Assembly (NCBI GenBank): GCA_024655945.1
Contig: JANLFK010000015.1
Coordinates: 34,687-98,686, forward strand
Reading direction: 5' to 3'
Length of the DNA stretch: 64,000 nucleotides
DNA from: a candidate division KSB1 bacterium
Lineage (GTDB): Bacteria > Zhuqueibacterota > Zhuqueibacteria > JANLFK01 > Oleimicrobiaceae
Shown: positions 17,274 through 28,793 of the stretch, piece by piece
Numbering within the stretch: the first letter of the stretch is position 1
How the letters are laid out: each line of letters opens with the position of its first letter
The notes under the pieces: generated by a model
What the model was told of the DNA's origin: nothing
The model's input: only the letters and a program-made list of their open reading frames with translations
The model's database searches: none
Position numbers and translations under genes: made by a program

Positions 17274-18611
17274 TCAGCGATGGCGGAACAGAGGTTCCAG
17301 CTGCCGTACACTGCAGGGGTGGCCACCGTTCTGATACTCGCAGTCGCCCCAGTAGAAGCAACGCACCGAGCAGATGGTCTCGGACGCCTCCAGGGCTTGC
17401 TCCGGGTACTCCTCTGCGCTCTCTTTGGCCTCCTTGCGGATGCGGCGCCCGATGCGTCTGCCTTCCCAGCCTTGCTTGCCCAGAATCTTGAGGGAGATGA
17501 TCTTTGCAAAGCTGCGCGATGCCTTGGAGCGCGGATTGTTGAGGATGAACGGCCGCAGGCGCTTGGAGGACTCGCGCACGCTCTCGTCGTATTCGATGTA
17601 GCCCAAATAGTCCACGTCGATGGAGAGAAGCTCAGCCGCAGCAGTTTTGATGGCCAAGCCGTCGCGCACCTCGTCGTGTTCATAGACCATGTTCAGCAGC
17701 AGCCGAGGACGAAAGCCCTCCAGCACCGCCTCGAAGGTGGCGCCAGCCGCCGCATCCACCTGCTGCACCTGCTTGAGAAGTTCCTCCATCGGCGTGCGCA
17801 TGAGCCCCGCCTGGGTAAGCTGGTGCTGCTCCAAAAGCTTGAGCACTTCCGCATCATTGCGGAAGGTCAGGTACAGCTTGCGCAGGAGACACACCTTGAG
17901 GAAATTGAAGCACTCCTGCACCGCCATCGGGTCCGGGATAGTGACGACGATGCCCTCGTCACTGGCCAAAAAGAAGTCGATCACGTTGTAGCTGGAGCCA
18001 GCACCGAGGTCTAACAGGATGAAATCGGCATTGATGCCGCGCAATTGGTTGATGAACTTCAGCTTCTGCCAATAGCGCGGGTTGGCCAAGCCGAGGGTGC
18101 CGCATGCGCCGCTAATCATCTGCAGGTTTTCCACAGGCGTGTCCAGGATGATGTCTTCTAACCTCTCTCGGCGCAGGGTGTAAAAGTCAAAAAAGGTATA
18201 TTGCGGCTCGATGATCCCCATGCAGGTGTGGAGGTTGGCCCCGCCCAAGTCGGCGTCCACCATCACCACGCGGTAGTCGAGGGCAGCCAAGCCCACGCCC
18301 AGGGAGGCGGTCACCACAGTCTTGCCCACGCCCCCTTTACCACTGCCCACGGCGATCACTCGCCGCTGGCGCGCAGAGGGCTCCGCCTCCGGGAAGATCT
18401 CGCGCAGCTCCGCCAGTTTGGCAGCTTCCACCCACTCCTCGAGTTCTGGATGCCACACCAGGTCCCGGGCGGTGAACTTGCCGCTCCTGGCCATCTCGCG
18501 CAGCTCGTGCTTGCTGAATGGACCAAACTGCCTGTCCGGCGTCTTGACGAAGATATTCCCCACCAGTGTGCCTAAGGAGCGACGTTTGCTCTGCATCGGC
18601 AGCGTGTTCAT
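17274..18611 (-). CDS. MinD/ParA-like ATPase with N-terminal GYF-like domain and C-terminal Cys cluster
   Basis: The 445-residue product has three parts. Residues about 20-65 (IFVKTPDRQFGPFSKHELREM, HPELEEWVEA) look like a GYF_2 domain. Residues about 85-340 are a deviant-Walker ATPase: GSGKGGVGKTVVTASLGVGL, VMVDADLGGANLHTCMG, and FILLDLGAGSSYNVIDFFL, most like FlhG/MinD. The C-terminus has four cysteines in ICSVRCFYWGDC and GGHPCSV, a possible metal site. Such ATPases position polar machines or flagella. Neither MinC/MinE nor flagellar genes are in the window. A promoter lies at 18708-18736. Confidence 0.85.
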   Translation of the reverse strand: MNTLPMQSKRRSLGTLVGNIFVKTPDRQFGPFSKHELREMARSGKFTARDLVWHPELEEWVEAAKLAELREIFPEAEPSARQRRVIAVGSGKGGVGKTVVTASLGVGLAALDYRVVMVDADLGGANLHTCMGIIEPQYTFFDFYTLRRERLEDIILDTPVENLQMISGACGTLGLANPRYWQKLKFINQLRGINADFILLDLGAGSSYNVIDFFLASDEGIVVTIPDPMAVQECFNFLKVCLLRKLYLTFRNDAEVLKLLEQHQLTQAGLMRTPMEELLKQVQQVDAAAGATFEAVLEGFRPRLLLNMVYEHDEVRDGLAIKTAAAELLSIDVDYLGYIEYDESVRESSKRLRPFILNNPRSKASRSFAKIISLKILGKQGWEGRRIGRRIRKEAKESAEEYPEQALEASETICSVRCFYWGDCEYQNGGHPCSVRQLEPLFRHR

Positions 18612-18707
18612 CTCACCCTATCCGACCTCTCCATTTCCACCGGCAGCTCCATCACCCCGACGCAACATCTGGACGAATCTGTTCTCTGCGCATCCATTAG
18701 CAGCACA

Positions 18708-18736
18708 AAGGTAGCAAAAACTGCGCTCCTGTGCAA
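18708..18736 (-). promoter_or_regulatory. Promoter of the MinD-like gene
   Basis: TTGCAC, 17 bases, TACCTTTG on the minus strand, about 100 bases before the ATG at 18611. The -10 fits the Bacteroidota form TAnnTTTG exactly. Confidence 0.65.
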
Positions 18737-18748
18737 TCGGAAAGTTTC

Positions 18749-21677
<2,929 letters not shown>

Positions 21678-21787
21678 GGGGTATTCTCTCCCTGTGCAAG
21701 TGAAGTGTAGTGCGGCGCCTGCTTCCCTGGTCAGTTGCCTTTCGCCGCATGAATTACCAGCATCCCCCGCAATTGCAGACGACAAGA

Positions 21788-22846
21788 TTACAACTTGTGC
21801 AAATGCTCCTTGAGCAGATCGATGTTCTCCACCGGGGTGGGATCCACGCCGTTGTAGAGCGCCAAGTAGTAGCTCACCCAGTCCCCGAGGTGAATGAGCG
21901 AGAGGATGCGCGCCAGGCGTGATCTGCCCTGGGCAAAAAGTTCAACCGGCGCGCTGGAGTAGCGAGCGATGAACTCCTTGATGAACTCCATGCGCACCTG
22001 CACGCGCGCGTGGTCCCCGCTGTCGCGCAACAGCACTACCTGCACCATCCGCTGTACCGGCTTTAACAACCCCCATCCGACAATCTCATTGTGGTTCATT
22101 TCCGGCAGGGTGCTGCTATAAGCGAGCACCTTGCTGTTTTCGGAAAGCTGTCCCCGCCAGCGCATGCCGACGACCTCAAAGGCATTCGCCGTGTAGACGA
22201 GGGGTAACTTACCCTTGAGCCGCTCGGCCACGCTGAGCGCCACGTTGCCCTGCTGGGCTTTGCCATACTCGGCAGCCAGCGAGGCCAGCAGCCCAGTCGC
22301 CTCCTCAATCGCCCGCTCCTGGGCAGGAACCAGTCCCAGTTTTTCCAGCACCGCCAGCGGGGGCATGCTCAGATACGCCAAAGCCGTGCGCGGCGGATAG
22401 CCCTGGGGAATGGTCACCTGCGGCACGTCGTCTGCCTGGGCGCACCTGGCGAGCTCGCCACCGGAGGTCACGCACAGAAGCTTTGCCCCACGCTCTTTGG
22501 CCTCGTGGTAAGCCGACAGCGTCTCTTCGGTGTTCCCAGAGTAGCTCGAGGCAATCACCAGAGCGTCGCGACCGACAAAGGCCGGGTTGCCATAGTCGCG
22601 GTTGACGACGATGGGAACCTTGATGACGTCGGACAGGTAGCAACGGAGCAGGTCGCCACCGATAGCAGAGCCGCCCATGCCTAAGAACACTACCACCTGC
22701 ACGCGAGAATAGTCGGCAGGCACGGCAACGCCCTGGCCGAGTCGATACCCCTCGGCAAGCTGCGTGTGGAAAGCGCCGATGATCTCCCGCATGCCCGCCC
22801 TGTCTAGCGCGAAATCAGGTCCGCTCTGTGACTTGTCTCCCTTCAC
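21788..22846 (-). CDS. Bifunctional phosphoglucose/phosphomannose isomerase
   Basis: The 352-residue product has two SIS halves. The first contains [40 protein letters not shown] and [16 protein letters not shown], the phospho-sugar site. A helical C-terminal half carries [17 protein letters not shown], typical of the PGI/PMI subfamily. It interconverts fructose-6-phosphate with glucose-6-phosphate and mannose-6-phosphate. The GTG start at 22846 overlaps the EI stop by 4 bases. Coupling to the PTS suggests it feeds imported hexose phosphate into glycolysis. Confidence 0.92.
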   Translation of the reverse strand: MKGDKSQSGPDFALDRAGMREIIGAFHTQLAEGYRLGQGVAVPADYSRVQVVVFLGMGGSAIGGDLLRCYLSDVIKVPIVVNRDYGNPAFVGRDALVIASSYSGNTEETLSAYHEAKERGAKLLCVTSGGELARCAQADDVPQVTIPQGYPPRTALAYLSMPPLAVLEKLGLVPAQERAIEEATGLLASLAAEYGKAQQGNVALSVAERLKGKLPLVYTANAFEVVGMRWRGQLSENSKVLAYSSTLPEMNHNEIVGWGLLKPVQRMVQVVLLRDSGDHARVQVRMEFIKEFIARYSSAPVELFAQGRSRLARILSLIHLGDWVSYYLALYNGVDPTPVENIDLLKEHLHKL

Positions 22847-24624
22847 GAGGCCTCCAGCAAGTCCGGGAACTTTTGCCGCATCACCCCCTGGAGGTAGGCC
22901 TTTATGTCGGCAGCTGAGCGCAGGCGCAACACCTCCTCTGCTACCTTTCGCGCGTCTTCGTAGGAAATGGCGCGCACGATCTCCTTAACACGCGGCAGGT
23001 CCAGGGGGCTGACGCTGAGCTCGTCCAGGTCGAGGCCCACCAGCAGCATGGCCGCCAGCGGGTCGCTGGCCATCTCGCCACACATGCCCACCCAGATGCC
23101 GCGTTCGTGACCGGCTTCCACCACATGTTTGATCAGGCGCAGCACCGCAGGATGATAGGCCTCGAACAGATGCGCCACGCGCTGGTTGCCCCGATCCGCC
23201 GCTAAGGTGTACTGAATGAGGTCGTTGGTGCCGATGCTCAGGAAATCCACCTCGGCTGCCAGCTGGTCGGCGGTGAGCGCCGCAGAAGGCACCTCGATCA
23301 TGATGCCCAGCTCGAGGTCGCGGTCATAGTCCAGACCCTGCTCATCCAATTCCTTTTTGACCTCGGCGATCACCCTCTTGGCCTGCAGCAGCTCATCCAG
23401 GGAGGAGATCATCGGCAGCAGCAGGCGCGCCTGCCCATGCGCACTGGCGCGCAGGATGGCCCGCAGTTGCGTCTTAAAGAGCTCGGTATGCTCCAGGCAG
23501 ATGCGAATGGCGCGTCGGCCAAGAAACGGGTTCGCCTCCGGCTGACCATTGCCCTCCTCTGCGATTTTGTCGCCTCCCAAGTCAAAGGTGCGAATGATCA
23601 CCGGATTGGGAGCCACACCCTCTACCACCATGCGATAGGCGTTGTACTGCTCCTCCTCAGTGGGCAGGCCCTTGCCGGAAAGGTAGAGGTACTCGGTGCG
23701 GAACAGGCCAACCCCCTGCGCACCGTGGGCCACCACAGAGTCGATCTCCTCCGGGAACTCGATGTTTGCTGAAAGCTCGACGTCTTTGCCATCCAAGGTG
23801 CGCGCTGGCAGCTCCCGCAGCCTTTCCAGGCGCTGCTGCAGTTGCGCAAACTCCGCCCGCCGGCGACGATACTCCTCAATCACCTCCGGCGACGGGTGGA
23901 TGACCACGGTGCCGCGCAGACCGTCCAGGATCATCATGTCACCGGTCTGCACCACGGCCGAAATCCTGCGCAGGCCCACCACCGAGGGGAGTTCCAGGGA
24001 GCGCGCGAGAATTGCCGCATGCGAAGTGCGCCCACCAAGGTCGGTGGCAAACCCCAGCACCTTTGCCTTGTCCAGGGAGACGGTGTCAGACGGCGAAAGG
24101 TCACTGGCCACGATGATCGCCGGCTCGGCCAGCGGGGCTAAGTGGTCCGGCCGCTGCCCCTGGATGTGGCGGATGACCCGACGCTTCACGTCGCGCACAT
24201 CGGCAGCGCGGGCGCGCAGATATTCATCCCCGCCGGAGGCCAACGAGCTCTGCATGGCCCGCATGACTTCGTAGAAGATCAGGTCGGCGTTCTTGCGCTC
24301 GCTGCGAATGCGACGGATGGTCTCGTCGATGACCACCTCGTCCTCCAGCATCAACTGGTGAGCCTCAAAGACCTTGGCGCTCTCCTCGCCCAAGTCTCTC
24401 CCCACCTCGTGGCGGATGCGTTCCAGCTCTTGTCGCGCCTGTTCCACCGCCCGCTTGAGTCGCTCGATCTCGGTAGGCACCTCTTCCTCGGACAGATCGC
24501 GCGGAAAGATGTGCACCACGTCCCCACCCAGGACAAAGGCCTTGCCGATGGCGATGCCCGGTGAGGCGGCGATGCCTTGGAGCGTCTGCTCCTGTTTCGA
24601 CTGGTCTACTTCTCCCACGCCCAT
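22843..24624 (-). CDS. ptsI: Phosphoenolpyruvate-protein phosphotransferase (PTS enzyme I)
   Basis: The 593-residue product has the normal EI length and domain order. The N-terminal part starts LQGIAASPGIAIGKAFVLGG; the active-site His lies in GGRTSHAAILARSLELPSVV. The PEP-binding barrel has GVGLFRTEYLYLSGKGLPTE, VIIRTFDLGGDK, NPFLGRRAIRICL and FLSIGTNDLIQYTLAADRGN, and the Cys in GMCGEMASDPLA. It phosphorylates HPr from PEP. The ATG at 24624 has GGGAGGGG upstream; the HPr gene stops 18 bases before it. Confidence 0.96.
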   Translation of the reverse strand: MGVGEVDQSKQEQTLQGIAASPGIAIGKAFVLGGDVVHIFPRDLSEEEVPTEIERLKRAVEQARQELERIRHEVGRDLGEESAKVFEAHQLMLEDEVVIDETIRRIRSERKNADLIFYEVMRAMQSSLASGGDEYLRARAADVRDVKRRVIRHIQGQRPDHLAPLAEPAIIVASDLSPSDTVSLDKAKVLGFATDLGGRTSHAAILARSLELPSVVGLRRISAVVQTGDMMILDGLRGTVVIHPSPEVIEEYRRRRAEFAQLQQRLERLRELPARTLDGKDVELSANIEFPEEIDSVVAHGAQGVGLFRTEYLYLSGKGLPTEEEQYNAYRMVVEGVAPNPVIIRTFDLGGDKIAEEGNGQPEANPFLGRRAIRICLEHTELFKTQLRAILRASAHGQARLLLPMISSLDELLQAKRVIAEVKKELDEQGLDYDRDLELGIMIEVPSAALTADQLAAEVDFLSIGTNDLIQYTLAADRGNQRVAHLFEAYHPAVLRLIKHVVEAGHERGIWVGMCGEMASDPLAAMLLVGLDLDELSVSPLDLPRVKEIVRAISYEDARKVAEEVLRLRSAADIKAYLQGVMRQKFPDLLEAS

Positions 24625-24642
24625 CTCCCCTCCCGTGAGAAC

Positions 24643-24918
24643 CTACTGCTCATCGAAGGTGCGCACGCTTATCAGCTCCTCCAGTGCCGCCATGGCCTCT
24701 TGTTCATCCACGCCATCGACCCTGACGGTGATGGTGCTGCCCATCTCCGCCGCCAAGGTCATCACGCCCATGATGCTCTTGCCGTTGACTTCGCGGCCGT
24801 CTTCATTCTTGGACACATAGACCTGCGACTTGAACTTGCCTGCGGTCTTGACAAACAGGGCCGCCGGCCGCGCGTGCAGCCCCAATTGGTTCTTGATTGT
24901 GAACCGCTTGACAATCAT
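24643..24918 (-). CDS. ptsH: Phosphocarrier protein HPr
   Basis: The start is at 24918; the frame is open upstream into IID but the family begins at MIVKRFTIKNQLGLHARPAA. The 91-residue product has the active-site His15 (GLHARPA) and the regulatory region NGKSIMGVMTLAAEMG, with Ser in the position phosphorylated by HPr kinase. The C-terminus is EALEELIS-like. It carries phosphate from EI to EIIA. It lies between IID and EI, so general and sugar-specific PTS parts are in one operon. Confidence 0.96.
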   Translation of the reverse strand: MIVKRFTIKNQLGLHARPAALFVKTAGKFKSQVYVSKNEDGREVNGKSIMGVMTLAAEMGSTITVRVDGVDEQEAMAALEELISVRTFDEQ

Positions 24919-24959
24919 GGGCGGTTGCGCCAACTCTCCTTTGCGGCCCAGGCCATCGT

Positions 24960-25712
24960 TCAGCCAATGGCCGCGCCCAAGAGCACCCCAGTCACCAGGA
25001 GGGCGAGCACCACTGCCGGTACGGAGACCTTGCCGCTGCGCAGCGCCGCACAGGAAAGCAGCGCCGAGCCCGCACCCACCGCCAGGGAGGAGGCCGCGCC
25101 AGGCCCCAGCCACTTGGCACCGCTCGCCAGCAGAAGGCCGACAATGCCCGCTCCGGCAGTTGCTAAGCGATCGGCATACGGCTGAAACCTGCGCACCGAG
25201 ATCCTTCTGACCACATCAAAGCCCTCGCGAAAGCCTTGGAACAACACATGAGCCCGGAACCACAAGTGCGGCACATTGTACACCAGCAAGAAGGCTATCA
25301 CCCCCCACCAGCCGAGATGCATCGCCAAAATGACCCCTATCATGGCTGCTATGGGCTTGGCGCGGGACCAAAACAGCGTGTCGCCGATGGCGCCTAGGGG
25401 GCCACACAGCCGCTCTTTGAACAGGCGAATTGGCCGATCCTCTGTCCAGTTCTGCGCCACGGCCTGCTGCTCCAACTTGGCCACTGCGCCCAACACCCAC
25501 GCAGCGGTAAACGGATGGGTGTTGAAAAACTGCAGGTGGCGCTGCAGGAAGGCCCGGCGCTGTTCTTCTGTTCTGGCCACCCTCCTGGCGATGGGGAGGA
25601 TGGCAAAGCAGAAGCCCAAGGCGAGCATGCGCTCAAAATTCCATGAGCCCTGAATAAAAAAGGAGCGCCACCACACCCGCCAGAGATCACCGGTTCGCAC
25701 CACTTCATGCAT
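24960..25712 (-). CDS. PTS mannose/fructose/sorbose family IID component
   Basis: The 250-residue product has FFIQGSWNFERMLALGFCFA and HPFTAAWVLGAVAKLEQQ near the N-terminus. The family motif GPLGAIGDTLFWSRAKPIAA follows, then several hydrophobic helices. These mark the IID subunit of the mannose-type PTS permease, which pairs with IIC in the membrane. The ATG at 25712 lies 18 bases after the IIC stop. No IIA or IIB gene is adjacent, so the phosphate relay must be completed by genes elsewhere, or the permease has another use. Confidence 0.92.
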   Translation of the reverse strand: MHEVVRTGDLWRVWWRSFFIQGSWNFERMLALGFCFAILPIARRVARTEEQRRAFLQRHLQFFNTHPFTAAWVLGAVAKLEQQAVAQNWTEDRPIRLFKERLCGPLGAIGDTLFWSRAKPIAAMIGVILAMHLGWWGVIAFLLVYNVPHLWFRAHVLFQGFREGFDVVRRISVRRFQPYADRLATAGAGIVGLLLASGAKWLGPGAASSLAVGAGSALLSCAALRSGKVSVPAVVLALLVTGVLLGAAIG

Positions 25713-25730
25713 GGCTGCCGCCTTGCACCT

Positions 25731-26426
25731 TCACGCCAGGTAAAGGTAAAGCAAACCCGCTCCCAAACCAGCAGTCGCTGCCCACACATTCCTCCGCGAA
25801 AGGAGCAGCATGCACACGGCGCCGACGCCTGCGCCGATGAGCATTGCGCGTGTGAAGCCGAACGCCCCATCCCAGGAGGCGGGCACAACGGCGATTGCCT
25901 TGGAAAGTAGCCACAGGCCCACCACGGTAGCGACTGCGGTCAGGAGCGCCCCGGCCGCAAAGGAGAGCGCCATAGCCACCACGTGGCAGGTGGCCACCCC
26001 GGCCACATCGCCGCGCGCCGCCGCAGCATCGGCCCGATGCAGGAGAAGGACGTTGGCACGCCTGCAGCCGGTAACCACGGACCCGCCAATAACGGCTACC
26101 ATCACGCCCCAGGCGACGGCCGCAAAGAGCTGCACGTCCGGACGATTGCTCGCCCGACCAAGCCAGATGGCCACACTGGCGCTCACCAGGGCACCCACGT
26201 TCCCCTCACTGACGCGCACCCCGCCCACCGGCACTTCAGCCAGCCAGAGCAGCTCAAGCAGTATGCCTATGGTCAGCCCCATCGGTACGTCGTGGAGCAC
26301 AAGCCCAGCCAACGTGCATGCCACCAGCGGATGGGAAATCAGCACCTGGAAGGCAGCGGTGGTGTCGCTGGCGACCACGCCCCCGATGAGACAAATCAAC
26401 AACACTTCTTGTGAAGGGGGTGCCAT
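25731..26426 (-). CDS. PTS mannose/fructose/sorbose family IIC component
   Basis: The ATG at 26426 is used; an in-frame TTG at 26435 is a weaker choice. The 231-residue product has seven or eight hydrophobic helices and the IIC signature near the N-terminus: LVACTLAGLVLHDVPMGLTI, then GILLELLWLAEVPVGG. A middle stretch VSEGNVGALVSASVAIWLG is also family-like. It forms the sugar channel with IID. It is the first gene after the promoter at 26448-26476, whose expected start point leaves a leader of only about 15 bases. Confidence 0.9.
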   Translation of the reverse strand: MAPPSQEVLLICLIGGVVASDTTAAFQVLISHPLVACTLAGLVLHDVPMGLTIGILLELLWLAEVPVGGVRVSEGNVGALVSASVAIWLGRASNRPDVQLFAAVAWGVMVAVIGGSVVTGCRRANVLLLHRADAAAARGDVAGVATCHVVAMALSFAAGALLTAVATVVGLWLLSKAIAVVPASWDGAFGFTRAMLIGAGVGAVCMLLLSRRNVWAATAGLGAGLLYLYLA

Positions 26427-26447
26427 TGCGCGCAAACAGCCTCTTGA

Positions 26448-26476
26448 ATTATACGCAATTCCGGCCTAAGAATCAA
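26448..26476 (-). promoter_or_regulatory. Promoter of the PTS operon
   Basis: TTGATT, 17 bases, TATAAT on the minus strand, with the -10 box 22 bases before the IIC ATG. It separates the PTS operon from the prenyl synthase gene, which stops at 26516. Confidence 0.8.
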
Positions 26477-26515
26477 TCGCAAAACTGCGCGAGCTTGGGT
26501 ACCGAGCCCAGCCTG

Positions 26516-27493
26516 TCATGCAACCCGGGCCACCAGCTGCTCGCTCAGCTCCGCAAGGGCCTCCACCGCCGGACAGGGTCGCAAGGAGGAGAGTGCCTCC
26601 CGCGCTGCCTGCAGCTCCGCTGGGACCAACGCCTCCGCTTGAGCAATGACGCCCAATCTCCGGAACAACTCCTCCACCCTATCCAACTCCTCGCCGGTCA
26701 GAGGCCTCCCGAAGTGGGCCATGAGCCACTCCCGCTGTTCGGAGGACATGAGGGGCTGCGCAGCCACGACCAGAAAGGTCTTCTTCCCCTGCGTCAGATC
26801 GCTCCCACGCGGCTTTCCAGAGACTGCCGCCGGCGAAAGAAGGTCGAGCAAATCGTCCTGCACCTGAAAAGCGATGCCCAAATGAGTGCCATACTCGCGC
26901 AGCGCCGCCACCTCTGTTTTGCTCCCTCCGCCGGCCAGTCCACCCAGTTCGCACGAGGTTGCCAGTAGGCACGCAGTCTTTTTGCGAACCATGAGCAGAT
27001 AGTCGTCCATGCTCACCGCCGGGCGGGACTCAAACTCCTTGTCGAGAGCTTGGCCTTCGCACACTTCCACGATCCCCTGCGTGAACACCCGCGCCATCTC
27101 TGCCAGATGCGGCAAAGGCGGACTGAGGAGCGCACGATAGGACAGGCCCACCAGGCCGTCTCCGGCCAGTATGGCCGTGCCCACATCCCATTTGACGTGC
27201 ACGGTGGGGCGACCGCGCCGCGTATCGTCATGGTCCATGATGTCGTCATGGACCAGGGTAAAGGTGTGCAGAAGCTCCACCGCCACTGCTGCCGGCACGG
27301 CCGCTGCCACCTGGCCGCCCACCGCCTCCGCAGAAAGGAGGACCAACAACGGGCGAATCCTCTTGCCGCCGCTGTCGATCAGGTAGCGCATTGGCTCGTA
27401 GAGAAGTCCCGGTTCCTGCGGTGCACAGATTTCCGCCAGCGGCCTTGCTAACAAGGCACGCAGTTCCCGGGCCTTCTCCTCGAGGACTCCCAC
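26516..27493 (-). CDS. Polyprenyl (geranylgeranyl/farnesyl) diphosphate synthase
   Basis: The 325-residue product has both Asp-rich motifs of trans-prenyltransferases: LVHDDIMDHDDTRRG (first, DDxxD) and QVQDDLLD (second). It also has GGKRIRPLLVLLSAEAVGG upstream and GLAGG between the motifs. It condenses IPP with an allylic diphosphate to make C15-C20 or longer chains; chain length cannot be fixed by eye. The GTG start at 27493 comes 2 bases after the stop of the type 2 IPP isomerase gene, so the two form an isoprenoid pair. Confidence 0.93.
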   Translation of the reverse strand: MGVLEEKARELRALLARPLAEICAPQEPGLLYEPMRYLIDSGGKRIRPLLVLLSAEAVGGQVAAAVPAAVAVELLHTFTLVHDDIMDHDDTRRGRPTVHVKWDVGTAILAGDGLVGLSYRALLSPPLPHLAEMARVFTQGIVEVCEGQALDKEFESRPAVSMDDYLLMVRKKTACLLATSCELGGLAGGGSKTEVAALREYGTHLGIAFQVQDDLLDLLSPAAVSGKPRGSDLTQGKKTFLVVAAQPLMSSEQREWLMAHFGRPLTGEELDRVEELFRRLGVIAQAEALVPAELQAAREALSSLRPCPAVEALAELSEQLVARVA

Positions 27494-27495
27494 CC

Positions 27496-28587
27496 TCAGC
27501 AGCCCTCCATGAATCGGCCTTTGAGGAAGTAGCGCACCTCGCGCAGCCGGTCAACCTCGGCACACCCGGTCAGAAACATAGCCAGGCGGAACTCTTCGCG
27601 CCATTGGGAGATGAGCTCCTCGACGGTCGGCCCCTCCTTCCCGAACAGAGCCCTCAGGAAGGGTGCGGCAGCTCCGGCCATCTCGGCGCCAAGCGCCAAG
27701 GCCTTGGCCACATCCAGCCCGTCGCGGACGCCGCCAGAGGCAAGGAGATGCAGGCCGGGAATGGAACGGAGCTCCTGCAAACACAAGGCAGTGGGAATGC
27801 CCCAGTCCCAGAATTTCTCCGCAAGGCGAGGATCTGCCCCGCGGTAGTATTCCACGGCAGCCCACGAGGTACCACCTGCCCCGCTGACGTCAATGTAGCG
27901 CACCCCAATGTCTGCCAAGCGCTGCGCCACTTCCTTGGAGATGCCTGCGCCGGTCTCTTTGACAATCACCGGCACCGGCAGTTCCTCCACAAGCTGCTGC
28001 AAGGCCGCCAGCACGCCGCCAAAGTCTGTGTCTCCCTCCGGTTGCAGCGCCTCGTGCAATGGGTTGAGGTGGACGGCCAAGGCATCCACCTCCACCATGC
28101 GCATGATCCGCTCAACTGCGCCAAGTCCTCCCCTCTGCGCCACCTGCGCCACGCCGATGTTCCCGACCAACGGAATATCCGGCGCCACCTCGCGCACCGC
28201 ACTGAAACTGCGCACGTGCTGCTGGTTCTCTAAGAGCTGCCGTTGGCTGCCCAAGCCAAGGGCTACGCGCTGGCTCTTGCAGGCCTGGGCAAGGCGCGTG
28301 TTCACTTCTTCGGCCTGGGCAAAGCCGCCGGTCATGCCGGTAATCATCAGCGGCATGGAGAGTGCCCTGCCGAGAAAGGTGGTACCGGTGTCCACCCTCT
28401 CTAAGGCCACCTCAGGCAGCGCACAGTGCAGGAGCTGAATCTGCTCAAACCCGGTGGTGAGCGCACGGAAACTCACGTCCTGTGACAAGCAGATCTCCAA
28501 GTGGTCCGCTTTGCGCGCCGCAACGCTGTCAACGCCATTTGTGCGCCCCTTGTCGTCGCCGGACACTGCCAACTTCCTCTGCTCCAT
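27496..28587 (-). CDS. fni: Type 2 isopentenyl-diphosphate delta-isomerase
   Basis: The 363-residue FMN-dependent enzyme interconverts IPP and DMAPP. Motifs are RKADHLEICL near the N-terminus, PLMITGMTGGFAQAEEVN, LGLGSQRQLLENQ, VIVKETGAGISKEVAQRLAD, YIDVSGAGGTSWAAVEYYR, and LLASGGVRDGLDVAKALALG. It is followed directly by the prenyl diphosphate synthase gene. The ATG at 28587 has only a weak ribosome site. The promoter at 28612-28640 lies just upstream, giving a short leader. Confidence 0.94.
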   Translation of the reverse strand: MEQRKLAVSGDDKGRTNGVDSVAARKADHLEICLSQDVSFRALTTGFEQIQLLHCALPEVALERVDTGTTFLGRALSMPLMITGMTGGFAQAEEVNTRLAQACKSQRVALGLGSQRQLLENQQHVRSFSAVREVAPDIPLVGNIGVAQVAQRGGLGAVERIMRMVEVDALAVHLNPLHEALQPEGDTDFGGVLAALQQLVEELPVPVIVKETGAGISKEVAQRLADIGVRYIDVSGAGGTSWAAVEYYRGADPRLAEKFWDWGIPTALCLQELRSIPGLHLLASGGVRDGLDVAKALALGAEMAGAAAPFLRALFGKEGPTVEELISQWREEFRLAMFLTGCAEVDRLREVRYFLKGRFMEGC

Positions 28588-28611
28588 CGTTACCCCGCCA
28601 ATTATGGCTCA

Positions 28612-28640
28612 AAGGTAAGCAAAATCTGATTCCCAGTCAA
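28612..28640 (-). promoter_or_regulatory. Promoter of the isoprenoid genes
   Basis: TTGACT, 17 bases, TACCTTTG on the minus strand, 25 bases before the fni ATG. The -10 again fits TAnnTTTG. Confidence 0.7.
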
Positions 28641-28683
28641 GGGAAAGTTCCCCGTCGACGGCGCCCGCGCCCGCAGAATTTGC

Positions 28684-28712
28684 TTGCGTCTGTCCGCTTT
28701 TTTTCTTAACAT
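28684..28712 (+). promoter_or_regulatory. Promoter candidate for the acyltransferase operon
   Basis: TTGCGT, 17 bases, TAACAT on the plus strand, about 80 bases before the start at 28794. Divergent to the fni promoter. Confidence 0.45.
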
Positions 28713-28793
28713 ATGCACGCCGGTGGTGGCTGTGCAGAATGAGGAAACGACGATGGAGAAGTGCCGAACGTTCTACCAATGAAAGGACGCTGA

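Noticed and set aside
21678..21787. SAM riboswitch before metK
   Set aside because: The 110-base leader lacks the S-box core and the GGCAACC-type junction in the right context; no SAM-II or SAH element was recognised either.
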